DNA of 64,000 bases from assembly GCA_036702865.1 (NCBI GenBank), contig DATNQD010000027.1, positions 62,001 to 126,000 on the forward strand. Reading direction: 5' to 3'. Below are positions 17,030 through 26,312 of this stretch, piece after piece (position 1 is the stretch's first letter; each line of letters opens with the position of its first letter). Below the pieces are notes generated by a model. The model was not told the DNA's origin. It saw nothing but the letters and a program-made list of their open reading frames with translations, and searched no databases. This DNA is from Trichocoleus sp. Its GTDB lineage: Bacteria; Cyanobacteriota; Cyanobacteriia; Elainellales; Elainellaceae. The translations under genes were made by a program, and so were the position numbers.

Positions 17030-17061
17030 GTTGTGAAAGAGCGAGGTTGTGAAAGAGCGAG
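17030..17061. repeat. 16-bp tandem duplication
   Basis: The 16-mer GTTGTGAAAGAGCGAG occurs twice back to back between the convergent Anbu and transglutaminase genes. It looks like a simple slippage duplication. No function is suggested. Confidence 0.9.
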
Positions 17062-17100
17062 TGGATTTGTTGCTAAAGCGTGCTGTTTGCTGCCCCAAAC

Positions 17101-17961
17101 CTAAGCTGCCTGAATGGTGAGATGATACTTCATCTGAGATTGGACATTGGCTTGTCGTAGACTACCGCTGACCGGAGCTGTGTTTCGGTGTGAGGGCATT
17201 GCAACCAGAGCGATGTGACGATCGGCAACTACTAATCCATGCGTCGGGTCATAGCCGCGCCAACCTGCTCCCGGTAGGTAGACTTCTGCCCAGGCATGAA
17301 GCTGGCGATCGGTGCTGTTGAGATCACCTTCCTGATAGCCGCTGACAAACCGAGCAGCAAGACCCATCGCACGGCATCCTTCCATCAACAGAACGGCGTA
17401 GTCTCGACAGGAGCCAGCCTTTTTTGCCCAAGTGAGTCCGGCAGGGAGGGCTGACCCAGTTTCGCGGATACTGTACTGGCAAGTCTCATAAATCCGCTGA
17501 TTCAACAGAGATAAAAAGCTCGTTGTGCTGCCCCCGGCTTCGTCCCAAATAGTTTGAGCGAGTTGTATGACTGCCGGATCAATGCCTGCTGCCCCAAAAT
17601 ACTGTCCGCCTAGATAGGGCTGAAGCTGCTGCAACAGGGAAGTGGGATAGTCGATCGGCAATTGGGTTGCCCAGGGTTCGAGCAAATAATCGAACGGGTT
17701 AGGGCGATGCGTTTCAACGACAGAGGTTGCTTTTATCTTGAGTTCGGTGACCTCTGCATCAGCAAACCAACTTTTCAAGACGGCATTTCCGTCCAGATCC
17801 AAATTTTCTGAAATTCTCCCTGGTTCGGGCGTAATTTCCAAGGAAAACTGCTGCAAGGTCTGAGTAACGTCACTTCGAGGACGCAAGCAAAAGGTATGAG
17901 GCGCAAGCAGCACCGGGCGATCGTAGCTGTAGGTGAGGCGATGAGTGATTTGGTAACGCAC
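17101..17961 (-). CDS. Transglutaminase-like protein (Anbu-associated)
   Basis: This 286-residue protein has an N-terminal bacterial transglutaminase-associated beta domain (MRYQITHRLTYSYDRPV, FCLRPRS). A transglutaminase-like domain follows, with Cys185 (GSCRDYA), His222 (LHAWAEVY) and Asp238 (YDPTHG) as the triad. Members act as peptidases or amide-bond-forming/-hydrolysing enzymes. It starts 26 bp after the alpha-E gene and is the last gene of the operon ATP-grasp, alpha-E, transglutaminase. The context suggests it makes or trims a peptide linked to the Anbu protease. Confidence 0.9.
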   Translation of the reverse strand: MRYQITHRLTYSYDRPVLLAPHTFCLRPRSDVTQTLQQFSLEITPEPGRISENLDLDGNAVLKSWFADAEVTELKIKATSVVETHRPNPFDYLLEPWATQLPIDYPTSLLQQLQPYLGGQYFGAAGIDPAVIQLAQTIWDEAGGSTTSFLSLLNQRIYETCQYSIRETGSALPAGLTWAKKAGSCRDYAVLLMEGCRAMGLAARFVSGYQEGDLNSTDRQLHAWAEVYLPGAGWRGYDPTHGLVVADRHIALVAMPSHRNTAPVSGSLRQANVQSQMKYHLTIQAA

Positions 17962-17987
17962 GGGGAAGAAGGGATAAAGAGGACAGG

Positions 17988-18938
17988 CTACCTGATGCCT
18001 TCCAGGGCAAAGAAAGTTTCATGCATCCGGATGCCGATTTCGTTGAGCTGGATCTGTACGTCGTCGAGGAATTCGTGTAAGCCGCGTTGGACAATTTCTT
18101 CGATCGTGATGTAGTCGAGTTCGGCGCGGAGTCTGCCTAATGTGCGTTCGACGGCGTTGCTCCAATTACCAGATTGGGTGCCGGTAATTTGGTGTAAGGA
18201 TTGTTCGGCTTGCAGGAGGCAGAACTGGATCGATCGCGGAAATTCTCGATCGAGGATGAGGAATTTGGCGATGCTGTTGGGGCTGATGCGGCGTTGACGT
18301 TTGCGATACATTTCGTAGCCGCTGGCAGATTTAAGCAGCGAAATCCATTGCAGTTCGTCCAGCGTTGTGCCGATATCTTTGACGGAAGGCAGCAGAATGA
18401 AATATTTGACGTCTAAAATGCGGGCGGTTTTGTCGGCTCGCTCAATCAATCTGCCAAAGCGACCAAAGTTCCAGCCTTCATTACGTGCCATGGTTGCATT
18501 CATCACGCCTGCAAACAAGTGACTTGCCAGCTTTACCTCGGCAAAAAAGCTAGAAAGTTGCGGCAGCGATGGAGATTCAGAGGCTTCTTTCACCATGAGA
18601 TAAAAGGCGTTGACCTGCTCCCACATTTCTGAGGAGATGATTTCTCGCACCGATCGCGCATTTTCTCTGGCTGCCTGTAAGCAGGACAGGATGGAGTTGG
18701 AATAGTCTCGATCGAAGGTCAAAAACTGGATGACGTTTTCTGCGGTTGCGGAGCCATATTGCTCTTTAAATAAAGGCAAATCACCTGTGGTCATCACTAG
18801 CGGCTCCCACTGTTGGGTAATGCCTGCGGGCGAATCGAGCAGCAGGTTCAGGTTGACATCAACGAACCGAGCGATGTTTTCGGCGCGTTCAACGTAGCGG
18901 TTGAGCCAGTAGATGGAATCTGCGACGCGGCTGAGCAT
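17988..18938 (-). CDS. Alpha-E (DUF403) domain protein
   Basis: This 316-residue, almost all-helical protein has the alpha-E signature MLSRVADSIYWLNRYVERAENIARF at the start. SCLQAARENARSVREIISSEMWEQVN, near 110, and GRLIERADKTARILDVKYF are also diagnostic. The conserved E, R and D residues on these helices are thought to form an active or binding surface, but the activity is unproven. It follows the ATP-grasp gene by 33 bp. Alpha-E and permuted ATP-grasp proteins nearly always occur as a pair. Confidence 0.92.
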   Translation of the reverse strand: MLSRVADSIYWLNRYVERAENIARFVDVNLNLLLDSPAGITQQWEPLVMTTGDLPLFKEQYGSATAENVIQFLTFDRDYSNSILSCLQAARENARSVREIISSEMWEQVNAFYLMVKEASESPSLPQLSSFFAEVKLASHLFAGVMNATMARNEGWNFGRFGRLIERADKTARILDVKYFILLPSVKDIGTTLDELQWISLLKSASGYEMYRKRQRRISPNSIAKFLILDREFPRSIQFCLLQAEQSLHQITGTQSGNWSNAVERTLGRLRAELDYITIEEIVQRGLHEFLDDVQIQLNEIGIRMHETFFALEGIR

Positions 18939-18971
18939 GGGGAGAAGAAGGATGAGGGATGAAGAAAAAAC

Positions 18972-20399
18972 TTATTGGACGACCCAGGTATCTTTGGTGC
19001 CGCCGCCCTGGGAAGAGTTGACGACGAGAGAGCCTCTACGGAGCGCGACGCGGGTGAGTCCACCGGGGTTTACGTACACTTCCTTGCCATAGAGGATGTA
19101 GGGGCGCAAATCGACATGGCAACCTTCAATTCGATCGCCCAAGAGTGTGGGAACTCTGGAGAGGCAGAGCGTGGGCTGGGCAATGTAGTTGCGGGGCTGT
19201 GTCTTAATGCGATCGGCAAAGTCTTCGCGTTGTTCGAGGGTGGCATGAGGTCCGACGAGCATCCCGTAGCCGCCAGATTCGCCTGCTGCTTTAACAACGA
19301 GGTTGTCTAAATTCGCTAAAACGTGGTTTTGCTGCTCAGGCTCCCAACAGAGATAAGTCGGGACGTTGTTGAGAATTGGATCTTCGCCCAGGTAATAGCG
19401 AATCATTTGCGGCACGTAGGCATAGATGACTTTATCATCAGCAACGCCTGTCCCCAAAGCATTGGCAATTGCGACTCGTCCAGCGCGATACACTTCCATC
19501 AGCCCAGGAACGCCAAGTAGCGAATCGGCTTGGAAGACGGTTGGATCAATGAAATTGTCATCAATGCGGCGGTAGACCACATCAACTCGCTTGAGTCCCT
19601 TGGTGGTTCGCATTTGCAGATAGCCATCTGATACCACCAGATCGCGTCCTTCTACCAGTTCCACGCCCATTTGCTGGGCTAGAAAGGAATGCTCGAAATA
19701 GGCAGAGTTGTAGATGCCCGGAGTCAGGACAACGACTGTGGGTTCGGGCAGTGCGGCAGGTGCGAGATTGAGCAAGGTTTCGAGCAGTTGGCTGGCATAG
19801 TCGTCAACGGGCATGATGTTCATGCGGTTGAACACCTGCGGGAAGGTGGTTTTCATCACACGCCGATTTTCCAGCACATAAGAAACCCCTGACGGGCAGC
19901 GCAGATTGTCTTCCAGCACATACCAATGCCCATCTCGATCGCGCACTAGATCAGTTCCGGTAATGTGACACCAGATGCCTTCAGGCGGCTTCAGCCCCAT
20001 ACAGGGTTTTTGAAAGCCACTGGCGGAGTAGATGAGTTCTGCCGGAATCACATTGTCTTTGAGGATCTTTTGGTCGCCGTAAATATCTGTGAGAAATAGA
20101 TTGAGCGTCTGGATTCGCTGTTTTAAGCCCTGCTCTAGCTTTGTCCATTCCTCAGCCGAAACAATGCGCGGAATGATATCAAACGGCAAAATTCGCTCTG
20201 TGCCCTGATTGTCGCTGTAGACGTTGAACGTCACGCCCAGCCGAAACAGCGCATTCTGAGCTGCAACCTGTCGTCGTCGCAGGTCTTCCAGCGACAGAGA
20301 ATTAATCCGCTCGACTAGAAGGCTGGCTGCCGATCGCGGCTCTCCCTTCTGGACAAACAACTCATCGTAAAAATCACCCGGATCGTATGCTTCAAACAC
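18972..20399 (-). CDS. Circularly permuted type 2 ATP-grasp protein
   Basis: This 475-residue protein matches the circularly permuted ATP-grasp family (DUF404/DUF407 type). Motifs include [12 protein letters not shown] at the start, [17 protein letters not shown] near 95, [22 protein letters not shown] near 155 and [14 protein letters not shown] near 380. ATP-grasp enzymes form amide bonds through acyl phosphates. Together with alpha-E and transglutaminase proteins, this family was proposed to synthesise a short peptide or peptide tag. It is the first gene of the reverse-strand operon and is divergent from the zinc-ribbon gene. Confidence 0.93.
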   Translation of the reverse strand: MFEAYDPGDFYDELFVQKGEPRSAASLLVERINSLSLEDLRRRQVAAQNALFRLGVTFNVYSDNQGTERILPFDIIPRIVSAEEWTKLEQGLKQRIQTLNLFLTDIYGDQKILKDNVIPAELIYSASGFQKPCMGLKPPEGIWCHITGTDLVRDRDGHWYVLEDNLRCPSGVSYVLENRRVMKTTFPQVFNRMNIMPVDDYASQLLETLLNLAPAALPEPTVVVLTPGIYNSAYFEHSFLAQQMGVELVEGRDLVVSDGYLQMRTTKGLKRVDVVYRRIDDNFIDPTVFQADSLLGVPGLMEVYRAGRVAIANALGTGVADDKVIYAYVPQMIRYYLGEDPILNNVPTYLCWEPEQQNHVLANLDNLVVKAAGESGGYGMLVGPHATLEQREDFADRIKTQPRNYIAQPTLCLSRVPTLLGDRIEGCHVDLRPYILYGKEVYVNPGGLTRVALRRGSLVVNSSQGGGTKDTWVVQ

Positions 20400-20584
20400 G
20401 GTTCATCGCACCTAAACGATCGTCGAGGAATTCAAACCCCGCTTTTCCCTCTAACCAATAGTCGTTCTCAGGTTTCTCTGACTGTAACTTAAGCTACGGA
20501 TTCTGCCCGCTCTCCCGCGTCTCCCTTTCCAGGTCAGCTACTAGAATGAGGAAACCACCCTCACAGCGATCGTAGATTTTCGTT

Positions 20585-21136
20585 ATGTCCCCCGCTTACC
20601 TCGGCAATTTGGGCAACGGACAACAGCTTTATCTAGAAAACCAGGCGGCAGAAACCCTGCTCACCCTAAGCAGCAACGCTCCCGGACAGCAACAGAGCCA
20701 GAGTACCCGCTTTCAAACTGGATCATGGCAGGCTCCACCGACGCTACAGGAAACAAGTCTTGGCTGGATTGTCCAAATTTTGACAGCACAGGGCGATCGA
20801 TACATCCAGGTGCAAAGCCAGGGAATGCAGCTTGTAACGCAACTCAATGCTGAGCCGATCGCCTCTCTCCCACTGCAACCGATCGCCAGCTCATCTGTTC
20901 CCTCCAGGATGCAGCCCATGCAACCGATGCAGCCTATGCAACCGATGCAACCAATGAAGATGGGCAATATGGAAATGTCGATCGAGCCGATGCAGATGCG
21001 GTTGGGCAACATGGAAATGTCGATCGGCAAGCCGGAATCTTCCGAACCGCAGTTTTGTTCGCAGTGTGGGAACTCATTGGGGAAGGGCGATCGGTTTTGT
21101 TCTCAGTGTGGACATCGGATAATGATTGATGGGTAA
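20585..21136 (+). CDS. Protein with Met/Gln/Pro repeat and C-terminal zinc ribbon
   Basis: In this 183-residue protein, residues 1-95 look like a compact domain without a recognised family. Residues 104-123 hold QPM repeats (DNA level: six-codon pairs around 20911-20955), followed by two copies of an MGNMEMSI motif. The C-terminus is a double zinc ribbon: FCSQCGNSLGKGDRFCSQCG, four cysteines in two CxxC pairs. No membrane segment is seen. It is divergent from the ATP-grasp gene with a 185-bp shared upstream region, so a functional tie to the Anbu-associated operon is possible but unproven. Confidence 0.72.
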   Translation: MSPAYLGNLGNGQQLYLENQAAETLLTLSSNAPGQQQSQSTRFQTGSWQAPPTLQETSLGWIVQILTAQGDRYIQVQSQGMQLVTQLNAEPIASLPLQPIASSSVPSRMQPMQPMQPMQPMQPMKMGNMEMSIEPMQMRLGNMEMSIGKPESSEPQFCSQCGNSLGKGDRFCSQCGHRIMIDG

Positions 21137-21252
21137 AGGTATAGCGCATTTGACTTTCTCCCAGCAGAACCCCTCGTAAAAATATTGCCCTTGTTGAAAC
21201 TTCCTTTAACCTGGGACAATCTCTGAACATAGGTGGCGTGAGGGTGTAAGGA

Positions 21253-22377
21253 ATGAAAGTTGCTGTCGTGCATGAGTGGCTAGTAACCCATGCCGGATCA
21301 GAGCGTGTGGTTGAGGAAATTCTGAATTTGCATCCAGAAGCAGACTTGTTTAGCCTGGTGGATTTTTTGCCAGAAGAGTTGCGCTATTTCATCCAACATA
21401 AATCTGTTACAACCTCCTTTTTGCAGCGGTTGCCTTTTGCCAATCCTCACTTCCGACAATATTTGCCGCTGATGCCGCTGGCGATCGAACAATTTGACCT
21501 CTCCCCTTACAACCTGATTCTCTCTAGCAATCATGCAGTGGCGAAGGGAGTGATGACTCATCCTGATCAGCTGCATATCTGCTATGTTCATACACCCGTT
21601 CGCTATGCCTGGGACTTGCAGCAGCAATATTTGCAGGGAGCCAATTTGCAGCGTGGCGTTAAAGCAGTTTTAGCGAATGCGATTTTGCATTATTTACGCT
21701 TGTGGGATGTCACTTCGGTCAACCGGGTCGATCATTTCATTGCCAACTCGCAATTTGTAGCGCGGCGCATCTGGAAAACCTATCGACGTCAAGCAACGGT
21801 GATTCATCCGCCTGTTGTGGTCGATCGCTTCCGTCCGCAACGACAGCGAGAGGAGTTTTATCTGACCCTTTCCCGATTTGTCCCCTATAAACGAGTTGAT
21901 TTAATTGTTGAAGCGTTTACTCGTCTGGGCTTGCCGCTTGTCGTAATTGGGTCGGGGGCAGGAGAAAAACAAATCCGGGCTCTGGCAGGCGCGAACGTGC
22001 AGGTTTTGGAACACCAACCTGAGTCTGTCGTCGTCGATTATATGCAGCGGTGCAAAGCCTTTGTTTATGCAGCGGCTGAAGATTTTGGCATTTCTCTGGT
22101 TGAGGCACAGGCAGCAGGTGCCCCTGTGATTACTTACGGCAAGGGAGGTGCGATCGAAACTGTGATTCCGGGTAAAACAGGCATCTTTTTCCCAGAACAA
22201 ACGGTCGAGAGTATTATGCAAGCCATTCAGCAATTTGAGTCGCGCAGGACGCAGTTTGACGTTGATGATTTGCGCCAGAATGCCGATCGCTTCTCGCCTG
22301 AGCGGTTCCACAGAGAGTTTTCTGGGTTTGTCAGTAAAAAATGGGCGAATTTTCAGCAAGGAGATGCCATAGAGTAG
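21253..22377 (+). CDS. GT4-family glycosyltransferase
   Basis: This 374-residue GT-B enzyme has the N-terminal motif VVHEWLVTHAGSERVVEEIL. Near 195 it has FYLTLSRFVPYKRVDLIVEAF. The family-4 EX7E motif is EDFGISLVE, near 276, followed by GAPVITYGKGGAIETV. It probably retains the anomeric configuration and adds a sugar to a lipid-linked intermediate. It lies directly upstream of a WbaP-like initiating transferase (24 bp) and an O-antigen ligase-like gene, forming an exopolysaccharide cluster. Confidence 0.92.
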   Translation: MKVAVVHEWLVTHAGSERVVEEILNLHPEADLFSLVDFLPEELRYFIQHKSVTTSFLQRLPFANPHFRQYLPLMPLAIEQFDLSPYNLILSSNHAVAKGVMTHPDQLHICYVHTPVRYAWDLQQQYLQGANLQRGVKAVLANAILHYLRLWDVTSVNRVDHFIANSQFVARRIWKTYRRQATVIHPPVVVDRFRPQRQREEFYLTLSRFVPYKRVDLIVEAFTRLGLPLVVIGSGAGEKQIRALAGANVQVLEHQPESVVVDYMQRCKAFVYAAAEDFGISLVEAQAAGAPVITYGKGGAIETVIPGKTGIFFPEQTVESIMQAIQQFESRRTQFDVDDLRQNADRFSPERFHREFSGFVSKKWANFQQGDAIE

Positions 22378-22401
22378 TAGCGTGAGGAGAAATAAATTGC
22401 A

Positions 22402-23844
22402 ATGCAGCTTAACCGCACGTTACAACCGGCAATTGCGAGTTTGTCGCTTTCGACCCGATCGCTGCCCATGTTTGCTTTAATGATTGCCGCCGATTTGCTG
22501 GCGCTCTGTCTTGCCGGAATTATCAGCGTCTACCTGCGCCTGTTCGTTGAACCCCAATTTCATCCGCTGCTCTACTGGCAGCTTTTTCCGTCATTGGGGC
22601 TATTTATCCTGGCATATACAACGATCGGGCTGTATCCAGGTGTGACGCTTAGTCCGGTGGATGAGCTGCGCTGGACAAGTCTTTCCACCACGCTGATGTA
22701 TCTGGCACTGGTGGCAACGCTGTTTATGCAGCGCGAAGGAGAAGTTTACGATCGACTGGTGTTTGTTGTTGCCTGGATTCTGTCGCTGATTCTGGTTCCC
22801 CTGAGTCGGGCATTGATGCGAGCGCTTTGTGCAGCGCAGCCCTGGTGGGGCTATCCCGTGATGGTGTTGGGGGCAGGCAAAACGGGCGAGATGGTGATCC
22901 GAACTTTGAAGCGTCGTCCTGGCATTGGGTTAAAGCCGGTGCTCGTGTTGGATGACGACCCCGAAAAGCATGGCTTTTTGCATGGAGTTCCGGTTGCAGG
23001 TGGAGTGGAACTGGCTCCTGCTCTGGCTCGAAGAAGGGGCATTCCTTATGCGATCGTTGCCATGCCCGGAGTACCGCGCGATCGGCTGCTCAGCCTACTA
23101 GAGCAATATGGCAGCAGCTTCGCTCACTTGCTAATCATCCCTGATTTATTTGAGTTTTCGAGTCTCTGGGTCGCTGCGAAGGATATGGGCGGCATTCTAG
23201 GCTTAGAAGTGCGACAAAGGCTTTTACTCCCAGGACCTCGTTTTGCCAAGTTTTTGATCGATTTGATTGCCACTTTGCTGGGCGGCTGCATCATTCTGCC
23301 GATGATTCTGATCATTTCAATTCTGATTAAGCTCAGCTCGCCTGGACCGATTTTCTATCGACAAACGCGGATCGGGCAGGGTGGACAGCGCTTTCGCGCT
23401 TGGAAGTTCCGGACGATGGTGCAAAATGCTGATCTTGTCTTGAAGGACTATCTGGAGAATCACCCTGAACTGAAAGAAGCCTGGGATAAGGATCACAAGC
23501 TCCGCTACGATCCGCGTGTCACCCGGATTGGGCGATTTTTGCGGCGCACCAGCCTGGATGAATTGCCTCAACTATGGAATATTTTGCGAGGAGAAATGAG
23601 TCTGGTGGGACCTCGACCGATCGTCGATGAAGAAATTGCTCGATACGGCGATAAGTTCCTGCTTTACACCAAAGTCGTGCCTGGGCTGACAGGGCTGTGG
23701 CAGGTATCAGGACGCAACAACATCACTTATCAGGAGCGCGTCAACTTAGATGCTTATTACGTGCGGAACTGGTCAGTCTGGCTGGATGTCTACATCCTGA
23801 TGCGAACGGTTTGGGTTGTGATTACGGGAGAAGGCGCATATTAG
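22402..23844 (+). CDS. WbaP-like undecaprenyl-phosphate sugar-1-phosphate transferase
   Basis: This 480-residue polyisoprenyl-phosphate hexose-1-phosphate transferase has four membrane helices in the first 140 residues. A nucleotide-binding-like domain follows at about 150-265 (VLGAGKTGEMVIRTLKR). The C-terminal catalytic domain is at about 285-480: KFRTMVQNAD, RRTSLDELPQLWNI, GEMSLVGPRP and PGLTGLWQVSGRN. These enzymes start polymer assembly by moving galactose-1-P or glucose-1-P onto undecaprenyl phosphate. The gene sits between a GT4 enzyme and a Wzy/WaaL-type protein. The sugar identity is not readable from the sequence. Confidence 0.92.
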   Translation: MQLNRTLQPAIASLSLSTRSLPMFALMIAADLLALCLAGIISVYLRLFVEPQFHPLLYWQLFPSLGLFILAYTTIGLYPGVTLSPVDELRWTSLSTTLMYLALVATLFMQREGEVYDRLVFVVAWILSLILVPLSRALMRALCAAQPWWGYPVMVLGAGKTGEMVIRTLKRRPGIGLKPVLVLDDDPEKHGFLHGVPVAGGVELAPALARRRGIPYAIVAMPGVPRDRLLSLLEQYGSSFAHLLIIPDLFEFSSLWVAAKDMGGILGLEVRQRLLLPGPRFAKFLIDLIATLLGGCIILPMILIISILIKLSSPGPIFYRQTRIGQGGQRFRAWKFRTMVQNADLVLKDYLENHPELKEAWDKDHKLRYDPRVTRIGRFLRRTSLDELPQLWNILRGEMSLVGPRPIVDEEIARYGDKFLLYTKVVPGLTGLWQVSGRNNITYQERVNLDAYYVRNWSVWLDVYILMRTVWVVITGEGAY

Positions 23845-23848
23845 GGAC

Positions 23849-25177
23849 ATGATCGATCGCCCGACTCCTCACGCCAAAGTAGCGTTATTTCAGCGCATTT
23901 TCCGGGTATCGTTTGCCAGCTTGTCTTATCTCTATGTCATCAGCATGGCAGGAATTGCTGCTGTCATGGTTTACCTGATGGTTCACTTCAAGCGATCGGC
24001 GCTTGATCCTTTGACTCGCAATGCGTTGCTATTTCTGAGTGGGGCACTGGTGCTAAGTTGCCTGTTTGCCTTCGATCGCGGCGAGGCTTTCTTGCAACTG
24101 GTGCATTTCCTGCCATTTTTTTTGCTGTTCTCGCTGTTGCCTTATCTCATGCAGGGAGCGGAGCGAATGGAGCGGCTGGCGATCGATTTAGTCATTGCCA
24201 CAATTCCGCTCAATTTCCTGGCTGCTATTGAGGCAATGCTGAAATCAAACCTGATTCCTCGTACTTTGCAACGAGTGCCGATCGTCCGTTGGGTGCGCTC
24301 AACGCCTCATGCTGGACGCGCCATGCTAATGTTCAACCATCCTAACTCTCTGTCAGTCTATTTGCTGATGGTGCTGGGGTTGGGGCTGGGCGTGCTGTTC
24401 TGCCAGACGATTCGCCATCCAGGGCAGCCAATGAGACGTCCCTCGCTGAGAACGGTTCTGCTGTATATCGGCACCTACCTGACGCTGCTGGGTATCTTTA
24501 GCACTGGATCGCGGAATGGCTTGCTGCTGGCGATCGTTTTGGTGCTGCTGTTTAGCTTGCTGAATCGATCCAATCGGATTGTGCTTGGGTCTGGGTTGGT
24601 TAGTTTAGCGGGGCTGGTATTTGGAGCAATTTGGCTGGGGGTGGGCGGACGATCGATTTCCCTTTCCTGGGTGAATGATGCCCGCTGGCGGGTTTGGCAA
24701 ATTGCCCTGGATTTGATACGAGAGCGTCCCTGGCTGGGGTGGGGGTTAGGAAACTACAAGTTCCTTTATGTCGATCGGTTGTTAGCCAGGTATCCCGAAT
24801 GTCAGGCGGAGCGGCTGGCAAAAGTCGTGCCTGTTGAATGTGCGAATGTCACTCATGCCCATAATTTTTGGCTGTTGTTAGGCGCAGAAACCGGAATCTT
24901 CATTGCGATCGGCTTCACGCTGTTCATCGGCTATCTTTGCTTTCGAGGCGTCAAAGCACTTTATGCCAACCAATTAAAACCGGGCGATCGGGCGATTTTA
25001 GTAGGATATCTCTTCGCCTTTGGCAGTTGTACCTTGTTTGCCCTGTTTGATGTCGCTTATTACGATGTCCGAGTTAATGTCATGACCTGGATTTTGCTCG
25101 GTGGCATCTACACCCTGTCTCAGTCGCCGATTTCAGGGGCAACTAGCGAGTCTCCTTCGCTGCCAAAATCGTTTTAA
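23849..25177 (+). CDS. O-antigen ligase/polymerase family membrane protein
   Basis: This 442-residue polytopic protein has about 11 membrane segments. The Wzy_C-type region is at about 205-350, with STGSRNGLLLAIVLVLLFSLL, the loop RPWLGWGLGNYKFLY and the conserved HAHNFWLLLGAETG near 335. Such proteins polymerise or ligate lipid-linked glycans in the periplasm. It begins four bases after the WbaP-like gene, so the three polysaccharide genes form one unit. Its 3' end overlaps the convergent reverse-strand gene by 35 bp. Confidence 0.9.
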   Translation: MIDRPTPHAKVALFQRIFRVSFASLSYLYVISMAGIAAVMVYLMVHFKRSALDPLTRNALLFLSGALVLSCLFAFDRGEAFLQLVHFLPFFLLFSLLPYLMQGAERMERLAIDLVIATIPLNFLAAIEAMLKSNLIPRTLQRVPIVRWVRSTPHAGRAMLMFNHPNSLSVYLLMVLGLGLGVLFCQTIRHPGQPMRRPSLRTVLLYIGTYLTLLGIFSTGSRNGLLLAIVLVLLFSLLNRSNRIVLGSGLVSLAGLVFGAIWLGVGGRSISLSWVNDARWRVWQIALDLIRERPWLGWGLGNYKFLYVDRLLARYPECQAERLAKVVPVECANVTHAHNFWLLLGAETGIFIAIGFTLFIGYLCFRGVKALYANQLKPGDRAILVGYLFAFGSCTLFALFDVAYYDVRVNVMTWILLGGIYTLSQSPISGATSESPSLPKSF

Positions 25178-25586
25178 CTTCCTGCAACAGTTCGTCCTGC
25201 TCCTGGCGCAGCGTATCGAGGCGATCGAGCAATTCTTGCAGCCGCGTTTTTGAATCATCGGCGGGTAACTTTGCGGGTTCTGTCTTCCAACCCAAGAGCA
25301 TCCGAGTCAGTCGAAAGATGCCCACAAACAGCCATTGCAGCAGGAGAAACGGCGATCGAAGCAGGGCAATCCAGATTTTTTGCGTCAGTTGACCGATCGC
25401 CCCAATCAGCCCCGAAAACATGAAGATGATGAGCAGGATTGTCCCTCCCAACCAGAGCGGATGCGTGACTAGCCATTGCAGCCAGGGATACTGACTCAGC
25501 CAATCTTGAATCGGGTTGAGAATACTTTGCCAAAACTGATCCAGTGGATTGAGGATAAACCGATCGAATGCCATTGCTTTCATCAC
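25143..25586 (-). CDS. Conserved membrane protein of unknown function
   Basis: This protein of about 147 residues has a hydrophobic segment at about 46-68 (PLWLGGTILLIIFMFSGLIGAIG) and a second at about 78-98. A C-terminal coiled-coil tail follows (KTRLQELLDRLDTLRQEQDELLQEVKTIL). No domain is recognised. Its start overlaps the stop of the upstream gene (GTGATGA), a sign of translational coupling. An ATG at 25574 is an alternative start. Confidence 0.75.
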   Translation of the reverse strand: MMKAMAFDRFILNPLDQFWQSILNPIQDWLSQYPWLQWLVTHPLWLGGTILLIIFMFSGLIGAIGQLTQKIWIALLRSPFLLLQWLFVGIFRLTRMLLGWKTEPAKLPADDSKTRLQELLDRLDTLRQEQDELLQEVKTILAAKETR

Positions 25587-26173
25587 CCTTCCAATGCCTG
25601 ATCGATCGCTCCCTGCATTGCCTGCCGCTGTTCTGCGTCATAGTTCCAGCGATCGAGAAACGTTTGATATGCTCCGCTTCCGGTCGCAGCGCTGTCTTGC
25701 ATTTGCTTTGCTTTTTCAACTAGCTCAGGAAGCTGGAGTTGCTGAATCAGGTGGATAGAACGCGATCGAACCCGATCAGACCCTTGTGCCATCGTTTCAT
25801 TCTGGTTCCGTCGATGCGTCATTGCCATCGCTGTAGACATGACCAGATTTTTGACCATCAACTCAGACACATTTTCAGGAGCCGTTTGCAATGCCCGGAC
25901 GACTGCCGCTGTAGGTTGGTCTGCGAGAGACCGATCGTCGCTGAGATAAGTCACAAAAAAACCCCTTGCCCCATTCATGCTCTGCACCAGAGCCGCGATC
26001 GTCTGCTCTAAATCTGTGTCAGAAATGGTTCCCTGTTCCATCTGAGACAGCAGGGATTGGGTCAGGACGATCGCCTGCTCAAAGGTAACATCGGCTGGAA
26101 CTTCCATCACTTCACTCATCGATCGACTCAGCTTCTTCATTCTCTCTCGATTTTTGGCTGTCAATTCAGTCAT
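25583..26173 (-). CDS. Conserved soluble protein of unknown function
   Basis: This 196-residue, mainly helical protein has no signal peptide or membrane segment. The first part is polar and basic (NRERMKKLSRSM), the middle has QAIVLTQSLLSQMEQG and NGARGFFVTYLSDDRSLADQ, and the C-terminus is helical (FLDRWNYDAEQRQAMQ). I do not recognise a family with certainty. It overlaps the downstream membrane-protein gene by four bases, so the two products probably work together. Confidence 0.72.
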   Translation of the reverse strand: MTELTAKNRERMKKLSRSMSEVMEVPADVTFEQAIVLTQSLLSQMEQGTISDTDLEQTIAALVQSMNGARGFFVTYLSDDRSLADQPTAAVVRALQTAPENVSELMVKNLVMSTAMAMTHRRNQNETMAQGSDRVRSRSIHLIQQLQLPELVEKAKQMQDSAATGSGAYQTFLDRWNYDAEQRQAMQGAIDQALEG

Positions 26174-26312
26174 CTGAAGAGGGAACTTTCAATAAAACAG
26201 CGCAAACCTGAAAAAGAAAAGTTCTGCCTTTTCCCAAAAGACTATAGAATTCAAACAAACCTGAGCTAGTCTAGGCGTACTAGTTCGGACGTGAGGAGTC
26301 CGTGTTTTTGAT

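Noticed and set aside
20911-20955. Possible CRISPR-like short repeats
   Set aside because: They are coding repeats for Gln-Pro-Met, without spacers, inside the zinc-ribbon gene.
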